Shown here: in pieces, positions 12,947 to 21,560 of the stretch
How the letters are laid out: every line of letters begins with the position of its first letter
How positions within the stretch are numbered: position 1 is the stretch's first letter
NCBI GenBank assembly: GCA_030142905.1
Contig: JASJOG010000183.1
Span: 1-64,000, forward strand
Source: Heliopora coerulea
Lineage: Eukaryota > Cnidaria > Anthozoa > Scleralcyonacea > Helioporidae
Length of the DNA: 64,000 nt
Reading direction: 5' to 3'
The notes under the pieces: generated by a model
What the model was told of the DNA's origin: nothing
The model's input: the letters and a program-made list of their open reading frames with translations, nothing else
The model's database searches: none
Program-made: the position numbers and the translations under genes

Positions 12947-13178
12947 AGTAGTCTATAATATGGGGATTCTAGCACATTTTGGGATTTGACTAAATTTCCA
13001 CATTTTCAAAATAGACAAAAATAGTCGGGGAAAACCCTTTTCCTTGTTTACGTAATTTTCAGCTGCTTCACTACAGCTTCGCTCGATCACTTCCGGCGAC
13101 TTCTAGACTCTTTCAGGAATTTGTTAACGTTACCGGGAACTTCAACACATTTTAAAAACGGGTCAAAACTTTAGCATC

Positions 13179-13262
13179 GACCAGAGGTCTCATCGCCCGA
13201 AGGGCTCAGCACCAAAGGTGCAGCGACGAAGTCGCAAAGCAAAGCTGTTTCAAACAGCTTCG
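13179..13262. repeat. Cluster of short hairpins with three-base loops
   Basis: Successive palindromes GACC-AGA-GGTC (13,179), GCCC-GAA-GGGC (13,195), GCACC-AAA-GGTGC (13,209) and GCGAC-GAA-GTCGC (13,223) are followed by AAGCTGTTTCAAACAGCTT. The right terminal repeat has the same cluster. Related units recur inside the element's genes. Confidence 0.85.
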
Positions 13263-13316
13263 CTGACATGTTGTCTTGGGGGAATAACCTAACACAGCAG
13301 GCTGATAAATTCCAAA

Positions 13317-13423
13317 CATTCCATACATGCTCAATCTCCCTAACAACTAGCCTCACTCGATGTCAACAAAAAAACTATTTTCGGTTTGCTCAGTTGTTAG
13401 GGAGATTAGGCATGTATGGAATG
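13317..13423. repeat. Inner palindrome of the terminal repeat
   Basis: Arms at 13,317-13,348 and 13,392-13,423 are 32-nt inverted copies (CATTCCATACATG.. against ..CATGTATGGAATG) with two adjacent differences and a 43-nt spacer. The right terminal repeat has the same structure at about 31,436-31,542. It could be a replication or integrase-recognition structure; the role is inferred only. Confidence 0.8.
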
Positions 13424-13505
13424 CGGGGAAAGTCACTAAACGACTGGTGGGGGAATTACCTTTTTTAACATAACCGAAGGTGCACGCGATCGGGTTTCGC
13501 CCTCA

Positions 13506-13518
13506 GCAGCGAAGCTGC
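13506..13518. repeat. Hairpin GCAGC-GAA-GCTGC
   Basis: A perfect 5-bp stem with a GAA loop, just inside the left terminal repeat; it belongs to the same family as the hairpins at 13,179-13,235. Confidence 0.85.
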
Positions 13519-13550
13519 AAGCGGTTTTAAGAATTTTGTTTTAAATAAAA

Positions 13551-13760
13551 ATGTATGATATAGTTTTAAGAAATACTAATAGATATTTATTTACAATATG
13601 TAAAAAATGTTTGAAAATTCTAAATTTTTACCTAAGATTTAGTAAATTGTTTAGATTTTTTTGGAATAATGTTTTTAAACTTTATATTTATATTTCAGAA
13701 CCTAGAACATTTCGATGTAAAATTTGCGGAAAAATTAGTTATTATCAAAATTTAATATAA
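13551..13760 (+). CDS. Small Cys-containing protein, uncertain
   Basis: A 69-codon frame ends four bases before the next ATG. It is rich in aromatic and basic residues and has CKKC near residue 18 and CKICG near residue 56, so a small zinc-binding fold is possible. It starts within a TAAATAAAAATG context, close to the start motif of the other element genes. I recognise no family, and a chance frame in AT-rich DNA is a real alternative. Confidence 0.35.
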   Translation: MYDIVLRNTNRYLFTICKKCLKILNFYLRFSKLFRFFWNNVFKLYIYISEPRTFRCKICGKISYYQNLI

Positions 13761-13764
13761 ATAA

Positions 13765-14163
13765 ATGGGTCATTGTATTTCAAAAACAAAAAGTGAAAAT
13801 AATTCACACGATTCAAGTATTGAAAATCATATTGAAAATTCTAAAAATAAAAATTCAAAATCAAATCTTGATATAAATCTTCATGGTTATCCACCAATAA
13901 ATTTTAGAAAAGTTAAAAAAAGCGGTTTTAGAATTGGCGCGCATGTTGATATCGGTTTTAAAGATTTTGAAGCTGGTGCGAATTTTGGAAGTAATTCTAT
14001 TGAAGAGGTTAATTTTTCAGAAAATAATAGTCATTTAAAATTATTAAAGTCTCTTGAAAATGAAAATAAAAATGACACAGAAAAAGATAAAATAATTGCT
14101 TCACTAATTAATTTAAAAAATGATAATGTTAACAAACCAAAACCTAAAAATGAAGATGAATAA
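13765..14163 (+). CDS. N-terminally acylated protein (MGxCxS signal), unknown function
   Basis: A 132-residue hydrophilic protein beginning MGHCISKTK. Gly2 with Ser6 fits the N-myristoylation consensus, and Cys4 is placed for palmitoylation, so the protein probably sits on the inner face of a cell or virion membrane. The rest is Asn/Lys/Glu-rich, with a central GFRIGAHVDIGFKDFEAG segment that may be folded and a charged tail. The start is the ATG in AATATAAATAAATG, the shared start motif of this element. It is convergent with the 14,200-14,742 gene, with a hairpin between the two. No homologous family is recognised. Confidence 0.7.
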   Translation: MGHCISKTKSENNSHDSSIENHIENSKNKNSKSNLDINLHGYPPINFRKVKKSGFRIGAHVDIGFKDFEAGANFGSNSIEEVNFSENNSHLKLLKSLENENKNDTEKDKIIASLINLKNDNVNKPKPKNEDE

Positions 14164-14169
14164 TTTTGT

Positions 14170-14201
14170 AATTTTATAATAAATCAATATATTATAAAAT
14201 T
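14170..14201. terminator. Bidirectional 3'-end hairpin between convergent genes
   Basis: The 12-nt arms AATTTTATAATA (14,170) and TATTATAAAATT (14,190) form a perfect stem with an 8-nt loop. It lies just after the stop of the rightward gene and touches the stop of the leftward gene. Similar stop-associated hairpins occur at 24,221 and 25,352. Confidence 0.55.
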
Positions 14202-14742
14202 AATTTGTTGAGGATGTTGATTCTTCTGTCGGAGGTGTTGATTCTTTTGTTTTAGTTTGTTTTTTAATAACATGTTTTCCAACGGTAATACCACCAGATA
14301 ATATTCCAAGATATGGTAGATATGGTGATACTTTTTCAACTACATTTTTTACATCTCTTTTTAATAATTTATCTTTAACAAGTTCTTTTTCTAATTCTTC
14401 ACTACTTTCAATTGCTTCTAACCCTCCTAATAAATCTGAAAATTTACTAATTAGTAAATCTGTTAAAAATACGTTTGCTTTTTCTGCTTGTTTAATTTCA
14501 TATTCAGAATAAATTTTTAATATAATTTTATCACTCGCTTTTTTCAAATTTTGAACTGATTGACTAATTTCCCCATCTTCAGACAATCTTATCAATTCTT
14601 CTCGTTTTTTCATTACTTCTTTTTTACCATCTTGCGTTTTACTTTCTTGATCATCCGACTGATCACGTTGATTACTTGCGGATGTATTTGATGGGTCTGA
14701 GTCCATTTGCGGAACTTCTATATGATCACTTGTTTTACTCAT
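14200..14742 (-). CDS. Membrane-anchored hypothetical protein of the Polinton
   Basis: 180 residues. The N-terminal 50 are polar and probably disordered (Ser/Asp/Gln-rich). The middle is charged and helical, with coiled-coil tendency. Near residue 140 there is one hydrophobic segment (YLPYLGILSGGITVG), followed by a Lys/Thr-rich tail. The start ATG lies in AAAATAAATG and overlaps the stop of the ATPase gene by 8 bp, which suggests coupled expression. Position beside the packaging and capsid genes suggests a virion role, but the function is unknown. Confidence 0.75.
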   Translation of the reverse strand: MSKTSDHIEVPQMDSDPSNTSASNQRDQSDDQESKTQDGKKEVMKKREELIRLSEDGEISQSVQNLKKASDKIILKIYSEYEIKQAEKANVFLTDLLISKFSDLLGGLEAIESSEELEKELVKDKLLKRDVKNVVEKVSPYLPYLGILSGGITVGKHVIKKQTKTKESTPPTEESTSSTN

Positions 14743-15346
14743 TTATTTTATAACTAAATGGAAAAATTAAATTTATTTCCAAACATGAATATTTTTTTGT
14801 TTTCAAAGTTTCTAAAATTTTTTCCAATTCTTTGCGGCCATCCACTCCTAAATATTCTTGAATTATTGTTGTCATATCTTTTTTATTTGGGTTATAAAAT
14901 GTAACCAATTTTGAAATATTTTCTCTAAATGGTTTTGCAATAGATGTCAATTGTTGTGTAATTACAACAACAGAAAGATTATAATGTCTAGCACTAAATC
15001 CCAATTTAACCAACTCACTTGTTCTATTTTTAACATTTTTTCCACTTGCACAATCATCCAATATGATTAAACTTTTACTTCCTTTTGAAAAGTTAACTAT
15101 AAATTTTAACCAATCTTCAACGTTGTCTTGACCACAAGGAATAGCAATAAAATCTTCATCTTTATCATATTTCCAATTTTCATAAGTTTTATTCCATTCA
15201 AATGTCGGACAAATTAAAAAAATATAATCAAAATAATTTTTATATTCATTTTCTATAAAATCTAATAGATATTTTGTTTTTCCACAAGCAGTCATTCCAA
15301 CAATTATCATATTAAATGGTTTAATTTCATACTTTGTTTCATTCAT
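14735..15346 (-). CDS. A32/FtsK-HerA-type genome packaging ATPase
   Basis: 203 residues. The Walker A motif is GMTACGKT at residues 17-24, following a short beta strand (FNMIIV). Walker B is SLIILDD at about 92-98. A sensor-like VVVITQQ sits at about 127-132. Length and motif order fit the compact packaging ATPases of Polintons and related DNA viruses, which drive genome DNA into preformed capsids by ATP hydrolysis. It sits directly downstream of the probable major capsid gene, an order common in these elements. The frame is intact. Its start context is AAATAAAAAATG. Confidence 0.88.
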   Translation of the reverse strand: MNETKYEIKPFNMIIVGMTACGKTKYLLDFIENEYKNYFDYIFLICPTFEWNKTYENWKYDKDEDFIAIPCGQDNVEDWLKFIVNFSKGSKSLIILDDCASGKNVKNRTSELVKLGFSARHYNLSVVVITQQLTSIAKPFRENISKLVTFYNPNKKDMTTIIQEYLGVDGRKELEKILETLKTKKYSCLEINLIFPFSYKINE

Positions 15347-15362
15347 TTTTTATTTTTGTTTT

Positions 15363-16601
15363 TTAAAATTGGATTGAAGATAAATCTTTATTTACAATGT
15401 TTAACAATCCATCACTTATCACAAATATATGACACATTACATTTGCAGGAATAGCAGTTTTTTTAATTTCTAGCAATAATCCAGACTGTGTGTTTACTAA
15501 TTTTTTACCAGTTCCATAAACAAAGTTGTCATCTAATGTTCTTAAATCAATACATAATGCAAATGAATCTTTGTAGAATTTTTCAATATCCATAACTGCG
15601 TCACAGTCAAAATAATTACAACGAAATATTCTAAGTGCTTCCTCAAAAAATCTTCTTTTCGGAAAACCTTGGGAATATATGCTATTTGGGACCCCTTCAA
15701 CACTAATTTTGACATCTGTTATATTTGGATAAACAAATTGCTCACTATCTGTTACAGTTTTATTTCTAAATAATAATACAACTGCTTTCATACTCTTACG
15801 CGGTATATTTATGGTTTCATTGTGTAAAGTAGCGTCTTTATCCCATTCTACTGTTTTCATTAAAGTTACATAATTATATGATAGTGATCTTCCAGTAGTG
15901 TAATTTGTTAAAACATCAACTGCTAAATCTTGGTTTTCAATCGTTTCATATTCCAATTCTAAATTTTCTAATTTGTATCCGCCAACACTTTCACCACTTT
16001 GTGCTACCATAATTTCGCTTGCTTTTGGGAAAGTTAAAATATATTGAAAATTATTAATCATCCCATAAGGAGCATATAATCCATGATCCGAGAGTATTTT
16101 TTCCAGCTTTAAACATTGTTTTGTTCCATAAATATCAAACATTAATTTATCACTAACTTTTTCAGCACTTCCACTTGTTGTTCCAGAGTCATCTTTTGAA
16201 ATTAATTTTCTCAAATTTTCACTTGCTAGCCCATATTCAACCATATCTGCTCTTTCGGATTTAGTTTTCCAAAGATCTTTGTAAATTTCCAAAAGAGATT
16301 CTCCGCTATTATCATAAACAATTTCTCCGGCAAATTTAACGACTAATCTTTTCTTTAACAATTTTGATAAATTATTTAAAAACCATGATTTAGTATTTGA
16401 ATTTTTAAAATTAAATAACAATCTTAATGAATCTGGTACAAGGCATAAATTAGGGTTTAATTTTGGGATATCTATATAAAGGTCTTCTTCTGGATTTACT
16501 GAATTTGGATTTAAAGTTACAACATGTCTTGTTCTGATTCCTTTAATATCACTCATTTTGGATCTTTTATATCCTGGGTATAGTTCGTTTATTCTATTCA
16601 T
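15363..16601 (-). CDS. Probable major capsid protein (double jelly-roll type)
   Basis: 412 residues with many short beta-strand-like segments and no membrane segment. Typical stretches are PDSLRLLFNFKNSNTKSW and KRLVVKFAGEIVYDN in the first third, and GVPNSIYSQGFPKRRFFEEA in the last third. I remember similar proteins from cnidarian Polintons. Length, beta-rich character and position beside the packaging ATPase make it the best candidate for the double jelly-roll hexon-like capsid protein. The call rests on context and recollection, not on a structure comparison; the 551-residue protein at 19,159 is the alternative. The start context is TATATAATAAAAAATG, shared with the polymerase. The frame is intact. 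Confidence 0.6.
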   Translation of the reverse strand: MNRINELYPGYKRSKMSDIKGIRTRHVVTLNPNSVNPEEDLYIDIPKLNPNLCLVPDSLRLLFNFKNSNTKSWFLNNLSKLLKKRLVVKFAGEIVYDNSGESLLEIYKDLWKTKSERADMVEYGLASENLRKLISKDDSGTTSGSAEKVSDKLMFDIYGTKQCLKLEKILSDHGLYAPYGMINNFQYILTFPKASEIMVAQSGESVGGYKLENLELEYETIENQDLAVDVLTNYTTGRSLSYNYVTLMKTVEWDKDATLHNETINIPRKSMKAVVLLFRNKTVTDSEQFVYPNITDVKISVEGVPNSIYSQGFPKRRFFEEALRIFRCNYFDCDAVMDIEKFYKDSFALCIDLRTLDDNFVYGTGKKLVNTQSGLLLEIKKTAIPANVMCHIFVISDGLLNIVNKDLSSIQF

Positions 16602-16626
16602 TTTTTATTATATAAAAAAAAATTTT

Positions 16627-18000
16627 TTATTTTCTTTTTCTGTCTTTGTATTCATTGTATAAAAAGTAAGTAATTGCAATAGCTAATATCCATAAATTTT
16701 TAGCTAGAAAAGCAATACCTTTTGCACCCCATGATAATATCTGTGAAATTAAATTTAAAACTGCTGAAATGACTGCACCAAAATTTTTACCTATATTTGC
16801 AATTGCTTTTCCCAATTTTCCAACTGCATTTGCACCTTGTTTTAATGCGTTTCTTGCTCCCATAACTATTACTGTAATTATACCTGCTACAGAAATTGCT
16901 ACTGCTGATAAACCTAATAAATTTTCTTTTGCCCATTTTTTAAATCTTTCTAATCTACCGAGGTCGGAATCTTCAATATTTTCATTTAAAATTTGTGTTC
17001 CTTCTTCACTAATTGGTTTTTCATTAATTTCAAGTCTAGTTTTATCTGCATATAATTTTGCAATTTCTGAAAAACCTTCATATATACTTTTTTGAGGTTC
17101 AGCTGTTTCTAAATCAGCTTTATTTTTCCAATATTCATATTCTCTATCAAATGATCTAATTTTTTCACGTAAAACATTTTTTCTTTCATTTTCTGGTAAA
17201 TCAAAGTAATCAACACCACCAACCGGAGAGACAGCTTCTTCAAAATTTAATAAACCTCTAAATTCTCTTAATTCATCTGAATCAAATAATGATCTTCTTG
17301 GGTCATTTTCATCTCTAACTAAATTAATCAAGTTATTTTCATCAATTACTCTATTAACTTCATTATCAATTTTTGAAATGGTGCTTTCAACTATATTTTT
17401 TCTCTCAATCTCTTTCATTTCAATATTCTCATAGCTTTCACCACCTTCGGCGGATATTTTTCTATCTATAATAGAATCTGGTGTTTTTTTATATTCTTGT
17501 TTTGCTTTTTCTAAAATATCTGTAAATTCATTAACATAAGACTTATTCCATTTTACAAATAATTTTAGTTTATTGTTATTACTGACATTACCAATTCTTT
17601 TATCTTTGTAAATAATTGAGACATTTCCTTTTTCATTTCTTTCAAACCTAGTTTTTTCTAACAATATTGTATTATTTTCTCCATTTTTCTTTTCAGGAAC
17701 GAAATCAAATATTTTTTTGAAAGTATTTTTTTTATCACTAGTTACTGATCTTTTAATTCCTCCTAAATTTTTTAATTTTTTTAAAAAACCTTTAGACTTG
17801 GTGTTATCAGGGTCTTTAACTTTAGTTACTCTGGTGTTTTGGTCTGGGAGTAATCTAGTAGTTTCTCCAGTATCTACATTTGTATCAGCATAATTTTCTC
17901 CACTTGTTTCTTCAACCTCACGTTCTTCCTCTTCTTCTTCTTCGCGGTCTCTTATATTTCTATCATTTAATTCTATATCATCAAAACCGTTATTATCCAT
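16627..18000 (-). CDS. Polinton membrane protein with conserved hydrophobic C-terminal module
   Basis: 457 residues. A very acidic N-terminus (a run of Glu at about 20-28) is followed by a long charged helical region. The last ~100 residues hold at least three hydrophobic or Gly/Ala-rich segments (LGLSAVAISVAGIITVIVMG, then a GAVISAVLNLISQILSW region, then LWILAIAITYFLY) and end in a basic KDRKRK tail. I recall this C-terminal module recurring in cnidarian element proteins. The amphipathic Gly/Ala helices suggest membrane insertion or perturbation during entry or assembly; this is inference. Its start is TATAAAATAAATG. It lies between the capsid and integrase genes. Confidence 0.75.
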   Translation of the reverse strand: MDNNGFDDIELNDRNIRDREEEEEEEREVEETSGENYADTNVDTGETTRLLPDQNTRVTKVKDPDNTKSKGFLKKLKNLGGIKRSVTSDKKNTFKKIFDFVPEKKNGENNTILLEKTRFERNEKGNVSIIYKDKRIGNVSNNNKLKLFVKWNKSYVNEFTDILEKAKQEYKKTPDSIIDRKISAEGGESYENIEMKEIERKNIVESTISKIDNEVNRVIDENNLINLVRDENDPRRSLFDSDELREFRGLLNFEEAVSPVGGVDYFDLPENERKNVLREKIRSFDREYEYWKNKADLETAEPQKSIYEGFSEIAKLYADKTRLEINEKPISEEGTQILNENIEDSDLGRLERFKKWAKENLLGLSAVAISVAGIITVIVMGARNALKQGANAVGKLGKAIANIGKNFGAVISAVLNLISQILSWGAKGIAFLAKNLWILAIAITYFLYNEYKDRKRK

Positions 18001-18014
18001 TTATTTTATACATT

Positions 18015-19137
18015 TTATACATTTTGAATATTTTCTTCTTCAATCCAAGAGTTATGTTTATTGTCATAACCTTCCCACTTTACCAAAACCATTTTTTTTC
18101 CTTTGACTTTTTTCCTTTTTAATATTTTCTCTACTTTATACAGACCACTCAAGTGATTTTTATCCACAGCAGACAATTCCTGTTCATAAAATTTTCCAAT
18201 AATTGGTTCTCCTTCAAGGTCTTCCACTTCATACATGTTTGGGTCACCTCTTAATACTTTTACAATTTTAAAAATTTCTTCTGTAAAATTAGCTTCATAA
18301 CCTTTTTTAAAGATATTCTTATATTTAGAAATTCTAACAGTATCACCAATTCTAAATTTAGGTAAAGGTAAATCTCCCAATGGGTAGCCATATAGCGTAT
18401 TCCACACTTGGTATTTGTTAGATTCATTCACATCAACAGGTTTCATTAATATACTACTGTGTTTAGTATTATTATAATTATTTACGAGTTTTTTCAATAT
18501 GTTAACCCAATTATAAGTTTTATTGTTGTAGAAATATTTCCACATGGATGTTTTTAAAGTTCGATTAAATCTTTCAACTATAGCTGCTTTTTTAACAGAT
18601 TTAGAGGAAAAATATTCAACATCATGTTCCTTCAATAACCACTTTACACCAAAATTATAAAATTCTTTTCCTTCATCAAATTGAGCTACATTTGGATATT
18701 TACCAAATCTTTTTTTGAATTTATTCAATAATTTATTCGCAGCTAACGTCATGTTATAAGTATCTTTTCTATAAACAGGAATAGCAAACGCATATCGACT
18801 CAAAATTTCAACAGCAGTAAGAATCCAATAATAATCATCATTATCTTTTTTATATTTTTTCATATCAATTAAATCCATTTGTATTTGATCACCCAAGTCT
18901 TTAACAAATGTTTTTTGAAATTTGTCTTTTTACAATTGGTTTAAATCTTGTAAAAGTATCTTGTGTTTTTAACCAGTCTTGTACAATTTTTCTACTAACA
19001 TTTAATCCCTTTGGAAGTCTGTCTTTTACTTTTTGATAAAGTCTTTCAGCAGATTGATAACCTGTTTTAGGATTGTAATAAATATCTCTTAACTCTTGCT
19101 CAATAACAAATTTATTATCACTCACTTTGTCGTTCAT
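18015..19137 (-). pseudogene. Polinton DDE integrase with chromodomain, broken by a frameshift
   Basis: Two minus-strand frames together make a Polinton/retrovirus-type integrase. The first (19,137 to 18,901; 78 codons) is the N-terminal DNA-binding part (YYNPKTGYQSAERLYQK). The second (18,896 to 18,015) has the RNase H-fold core, with catalytic Asp8 (QMDLIDM), Asp74 (AQFDEGKEF) and Glu108 (VERFNRTLK), i.e. a D,D34E spacing. A chromodomain ends it, at about residues 249-293 (YKVEKIL, LVKWEGYDNKHNSWIEEENI). The frame is lost within a T-run at 18,911-18,916 (A-run on the coding strand), consistent with a single-base length change. A sequencing slip or programmed shifting is possible. The chromodomain would target insertion through histone marks, as known for chromoviral integrases. 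Confidence 0.88.
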
Positions 19138-19158
19138 TTATTTTTATTAAAATAAATA

Positions 19159-20814
19159 ATGAATTCACTTGAAAAAGCTGAGAAAAAGTATTATGGAAAA
19201 AATTATGATTTTGTAGTGAACGAAAGAAAAATTTTGGATAAAAAATTTAAAGAAAATTTTTTGAAAAAATACCTATATGCAGACATGACAAAATTTTATT
19301 TTGAACATGATATTAATAAAGATGGAAGTTGGGAAAAAACAATAACATATTTCAAAAACAATGAATATATTTCAACAGACATAAATTCAGGCACTTTTAA
19401 AAATGATCCAAATATGACAAAATATTTAACAATAAACAAACCAATTCCCTCCGGTCAGCGCTCCACTGCAGCTTCGCTGCTGAGACCTTCGGTCGATGAA
19501 CCTCACTTTCCAAAAATTTGGAAAATTGGAGGAACTGCGCAAGAATTACCAAGAGGAAAAAGACATGTTGATTATACAGGAAAAAAATATTATTGGGATA
19601 ATTTTCCTACACAATATGTTTTAAGTTATCCTATTAACCAATTTAGAATTTATGTAAGCAATACAGATTATTTTCAGAGTAATTTACCTGGATTGAACAT
19701 AACTACAGATGATAATGCAAAATGGTCTCTAAATGAACCATATTTTCAAAGCATTATAGGAACATGGATTGCAACTTATGGGTGCGGAATTTCAATACAA
19801 CATTTATTATTTAGTTCAAATGTCCCAAAACAAATTACATCATTTATGAGATTTCATCTATATTTTACAGTCAGAAGAATTATGCATCAATTGAAAAACG
19901 GTGATGATAAAACATTTTATAAATTTAATGCTGGATTTTTAAAAGATCACTACCCAAAATGGACATATCAAGAAATTATGAACATAAAAAATGAACATTT
20001 AGGACAAGACGTTGTTGGAACAAACCCATGGAAAACATATAAACACGGCCCAGGCCAAATTAGAGACACACAAAATGATTATAAAAAATTCGTTCCAAAA
20101 ATTTCAGATGGATTAATAAAAAATGGAACTGAATTATTGAATCAAAGCATTGAAGCATATCTTTATGCAATTCTTGGTTCGCAAGCTAGAACTAGGCAAA
20201 GTATTGTTTCAAATAGAGCTTCAGCATTGGAAACACAAAAAGTTTTTAGGCAAATTTTTGAAGATTCTATTATAAATTATGATACGTCAACATGGATTAA
20301 TAATATGAATCAAGCAATTTCGTCAACTAATGTAGTTTTAAATACAGCTATAAGTCCAACGTTATGGTTAATTCCATCATCTTTAATAATTTTAAAAAAT
20401 CCTATTGAAGGATATAATAATAAATTAAAAGTTTCTGATGAAAATATGGTTTTTGGAATTAACGAAAATTTAAACCGCGTAGCGGACCCTTCGGGTTACG
20501 GTGGAGAAAACAAAACAAAATTACAGGGAAACGAAGTAAAGAAAAACGAAGTAAATAAAAAAGACAACAAAAATGAAATAAATAAAAAAGACAACAAAAA
20601 TGACAACAAAAATGATCGAGCGAAGCTCTCACCGCTCCGCGGGCCCAAAGAAGACAACAAAAATGATAACAAAAATAATATGTTAAAAGACATATCGAGC
20701 GAAGCTCTTATAGCCAAAGGTCCTGTAAAAACAACCATTGGGTCAAACGAAAATTTATGGATTTTATCTTTTGCAATAGTTGGAGGAGTTTTAATTTCAA
20801 AATATATATTATAA
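19159..20814 (+). CDS. Large Polinton protein with C-terminal membrane anchor, unknown function
   Basis: 551 residues, starting at the ATG in AAAATAAATAATG. The conserved-looking core (about 110-430) contains KIWKIGGTAQELPRGKRHVD, QYVLSYPINQFRIYVSN and SFMRFHLYFTVRRIM. It is followed by a low-complexity Asn/Lys/Asp region (KKDNKNE repeats) and ends in one transmembrane helix (LWILSFAIVGGVLISKYIL). GC-rich hairpins are inserted in frame at 19,468-19,494, 20,475-20,496 and 20,618-20,707, giving odd segments such as GQRSTAASLLRPS. I recall relatives in cnidarian elements but no function. First gene of the rightward block, beside the penton-like and fibre genes, so a structural role is plausible. 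Confidence 0.75.
   Translation: MNSLEKAEKKYYGKNYDFVVNERKILDKKFKENFLKKYLYADMTKFYFEHDINKDGSWEKTITYFKNNEYISTDINSGTFKNDPNMTKYLTINKPIPSGQRSTAASLLRPSVDEPHFPKIWKIGGTAQELPRGKRHVDYTGKKYYWDNFPTQYVLSYPINQFRIYVSNTDYFQSNLPGLNITTDDNAKWSLNEPYFQSIIGTWIATYGCGISIQHLLFSSNVPKQITSFMRFHLYFTVRRIMHQLKNGDDKTFYKFNAGFLKDHYPKWTYQEIMNIKNEHLGQDVVGTNPWKTYKHGPGQIRDTQNDYKKFVPKISDGLIKNGTELLNQSIEAYLYAILGSQARTRQSIVSNRASALETQKVFRQIFEDSIINYDTSTWINNMNQAISSTNVVLNTAISPTLWLIPSSLIILKNPIEGYNNKLKVSDENMVFGINENLNRVADPSGYGGENKTKLQGNEVKKNEVNKKDNKNEINKKDNKNDNKNDRAKLSPLRGPKEDNKNDNKNNMLKDISSEALIAKGPVKTTIGSNENLWILSFAIVGGVLISKYIL
19468..19494. repeat. In-frame hairpins GCAGC-TTC-GCTGC and GACC-TTC-GGTC
   Basis: Two perfect short palindromes in a GC-rich patch inside the 551-residue protein gene; reverse-complement orientation of the GAA-loop family. 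Confidence 0.8.
20475..20496. repeat. Hairpins CCGC-GTA-GCGG and ACCC-TTC-GGGT
   Basis: Adjacent palindromes in the low-complexity part of the 551-residue protein gene, encoding the in-frame RVADPSGYGG segment. Confidence 0.75.
20618..20707. repeat. Two copies of hairpin GAGC-GAA-GCTC
   Basis: Exact copies at 20,618-20,628 and 20,697-20,707, each embedded in an A-rich Asn/Lys-coding region. Confidence 0.8.
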
Positions 20815-20831
20815 AATATATTATAAAATAA

Positions 20832-21560
20832 ATGACAATATCTTTAAAAATCTTCATCACAAAAGATGAAAACTCAGAAAAAATAATTCCATTAGACGAG
20901 CCACTTATATTAACTAATTGTTCAGAGATGTTTGTAAAATCAGTAAGTATATTTTGGAATTTTAATAATTTATATAAAAATATTCATCATTTTAGTTATG
21001 ATACACAAGGTGCTAACACAAAAATTGACTTCAAAGATGGATATTATACCTTTAATATTTTAAAAACTGAGTTAGAAAATGTCGGCGCAATTGAACTGGA
21101 ACAAATTGATTTTTCTGGAAAATGCACAATAAAATCGGATAAAACATTAAATTTGAAGACATTTGGACCAATCATAGGATTTTCTGAGAATAAAGTTATA
21201 CAAGCAAATACATTAACTGAAAGTGACAATGAAGTAAATATCAACAATAATTTGGAATATGTAAACATATGCTGTAATATGATTGATAAAAGTAAAAATT
21301 TTGTAAATGGTAAAAGAAGTAATGTACTTATTCAAGTTCCAATTGAATCTGAACAAACACTAAAAGGAAGTGTTTCTAAAATTTATCCGCCTGAAGAAAC
21401 AGGAGGAATAAAATTATCAAATGGAATTTATAATGAATTAATATTCAAAGTAGAAGGAAACCATGGTAGTGGTCCACAATCGACCGGAGGTCTCAGCACC
21501 AAAGGTGCAGGTGGTTCATCTTCAATTGGAAATGTTTTATTAGAAATTATTATTAAATAA
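20832..21560 (+). CDS. Probable penton-like minor capsid protein (single jelly-roll)
   Basis: 242 residues, beta-rich, no membrane segment. The region at about 110-170 (FGPIIGFSENKVIQANTLTE, then VNICCNMIDKSKNFVNGKRS) resembles the conserved block of Polinton penton-like proteins, where an LGF/IGF motif is followed by a recurrent asparagine/valine strand. Such proteins form the vertices of capsids built from double jelly-roll hexons. A Gly/Ser-rich C-terminal stretch contains two in-frame hairpins (21,482-21,508). The start is in ATAAAATAAATG; the stop is immediately followed by the fibre gene ATG. The adjacent fibre fits a penton-fibre pair. The family call is from memory of motifs. Confidence 0.6.
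   Translation: MTISLKIFITKDENSEKIIPLDEPLILTNCSEMFVKSVSIFWNFNNLYKNIHHFSYDTQGANTKIDFKDGYYTFNILKTELENVGAIELEQIDFSGKCTIKSDKTLNLKTFGPIIGFSENKVIQANTLTESDNEVNINNNLEYVNICCNMIDKSKNFVNGKRSNVLIQVPIESEQTLKGSVSKIYPPEETGGIKLSNGIYNELIFKVEGNHGSGPQSTGGLSTKGAGGSSSIGNVLLEIIIK
21482..21508. repeat. Hairpins GACC-GGA-GGTC and GCACC-AAA-GGTGC
   Basis: The same two-hairpin arrangement as in the terminal repeats, here in frame near the end of the penton-like gene. Confidence 0.85.

Larger units (their letters stand above)
12947..13466 (+). repeat. Polinton left terminal inverted repeat
   Basis: It begins AGTAGTCTATAATATGGGG and matches the reverse complement of 31,393-31,912. The first 514 positions align without gaps, and I found one difference (G at 13,195). 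After GGGGGAATTACC the two copies diverge in a T-run (T6 here, T8 on the right). Inside are a cluster of short GC hairpins and a 32-bp inner inverted repeat. Confidence 0.92.

Noticed and set aside
13171..13356. Terminal-repeat frame of 61 codons, duplicated in the right TIR
   Set aside because: Its identity in both copies is explained by the inverted repeat; it runs through hairpins and has no start motif or domain.
16769..17095. 108-residue plus-strand frame inside the membrane protein gene
   Set aside because: Shadow of the Ala/Gly/Ile-rich C-terminus of the minus-strand gene.
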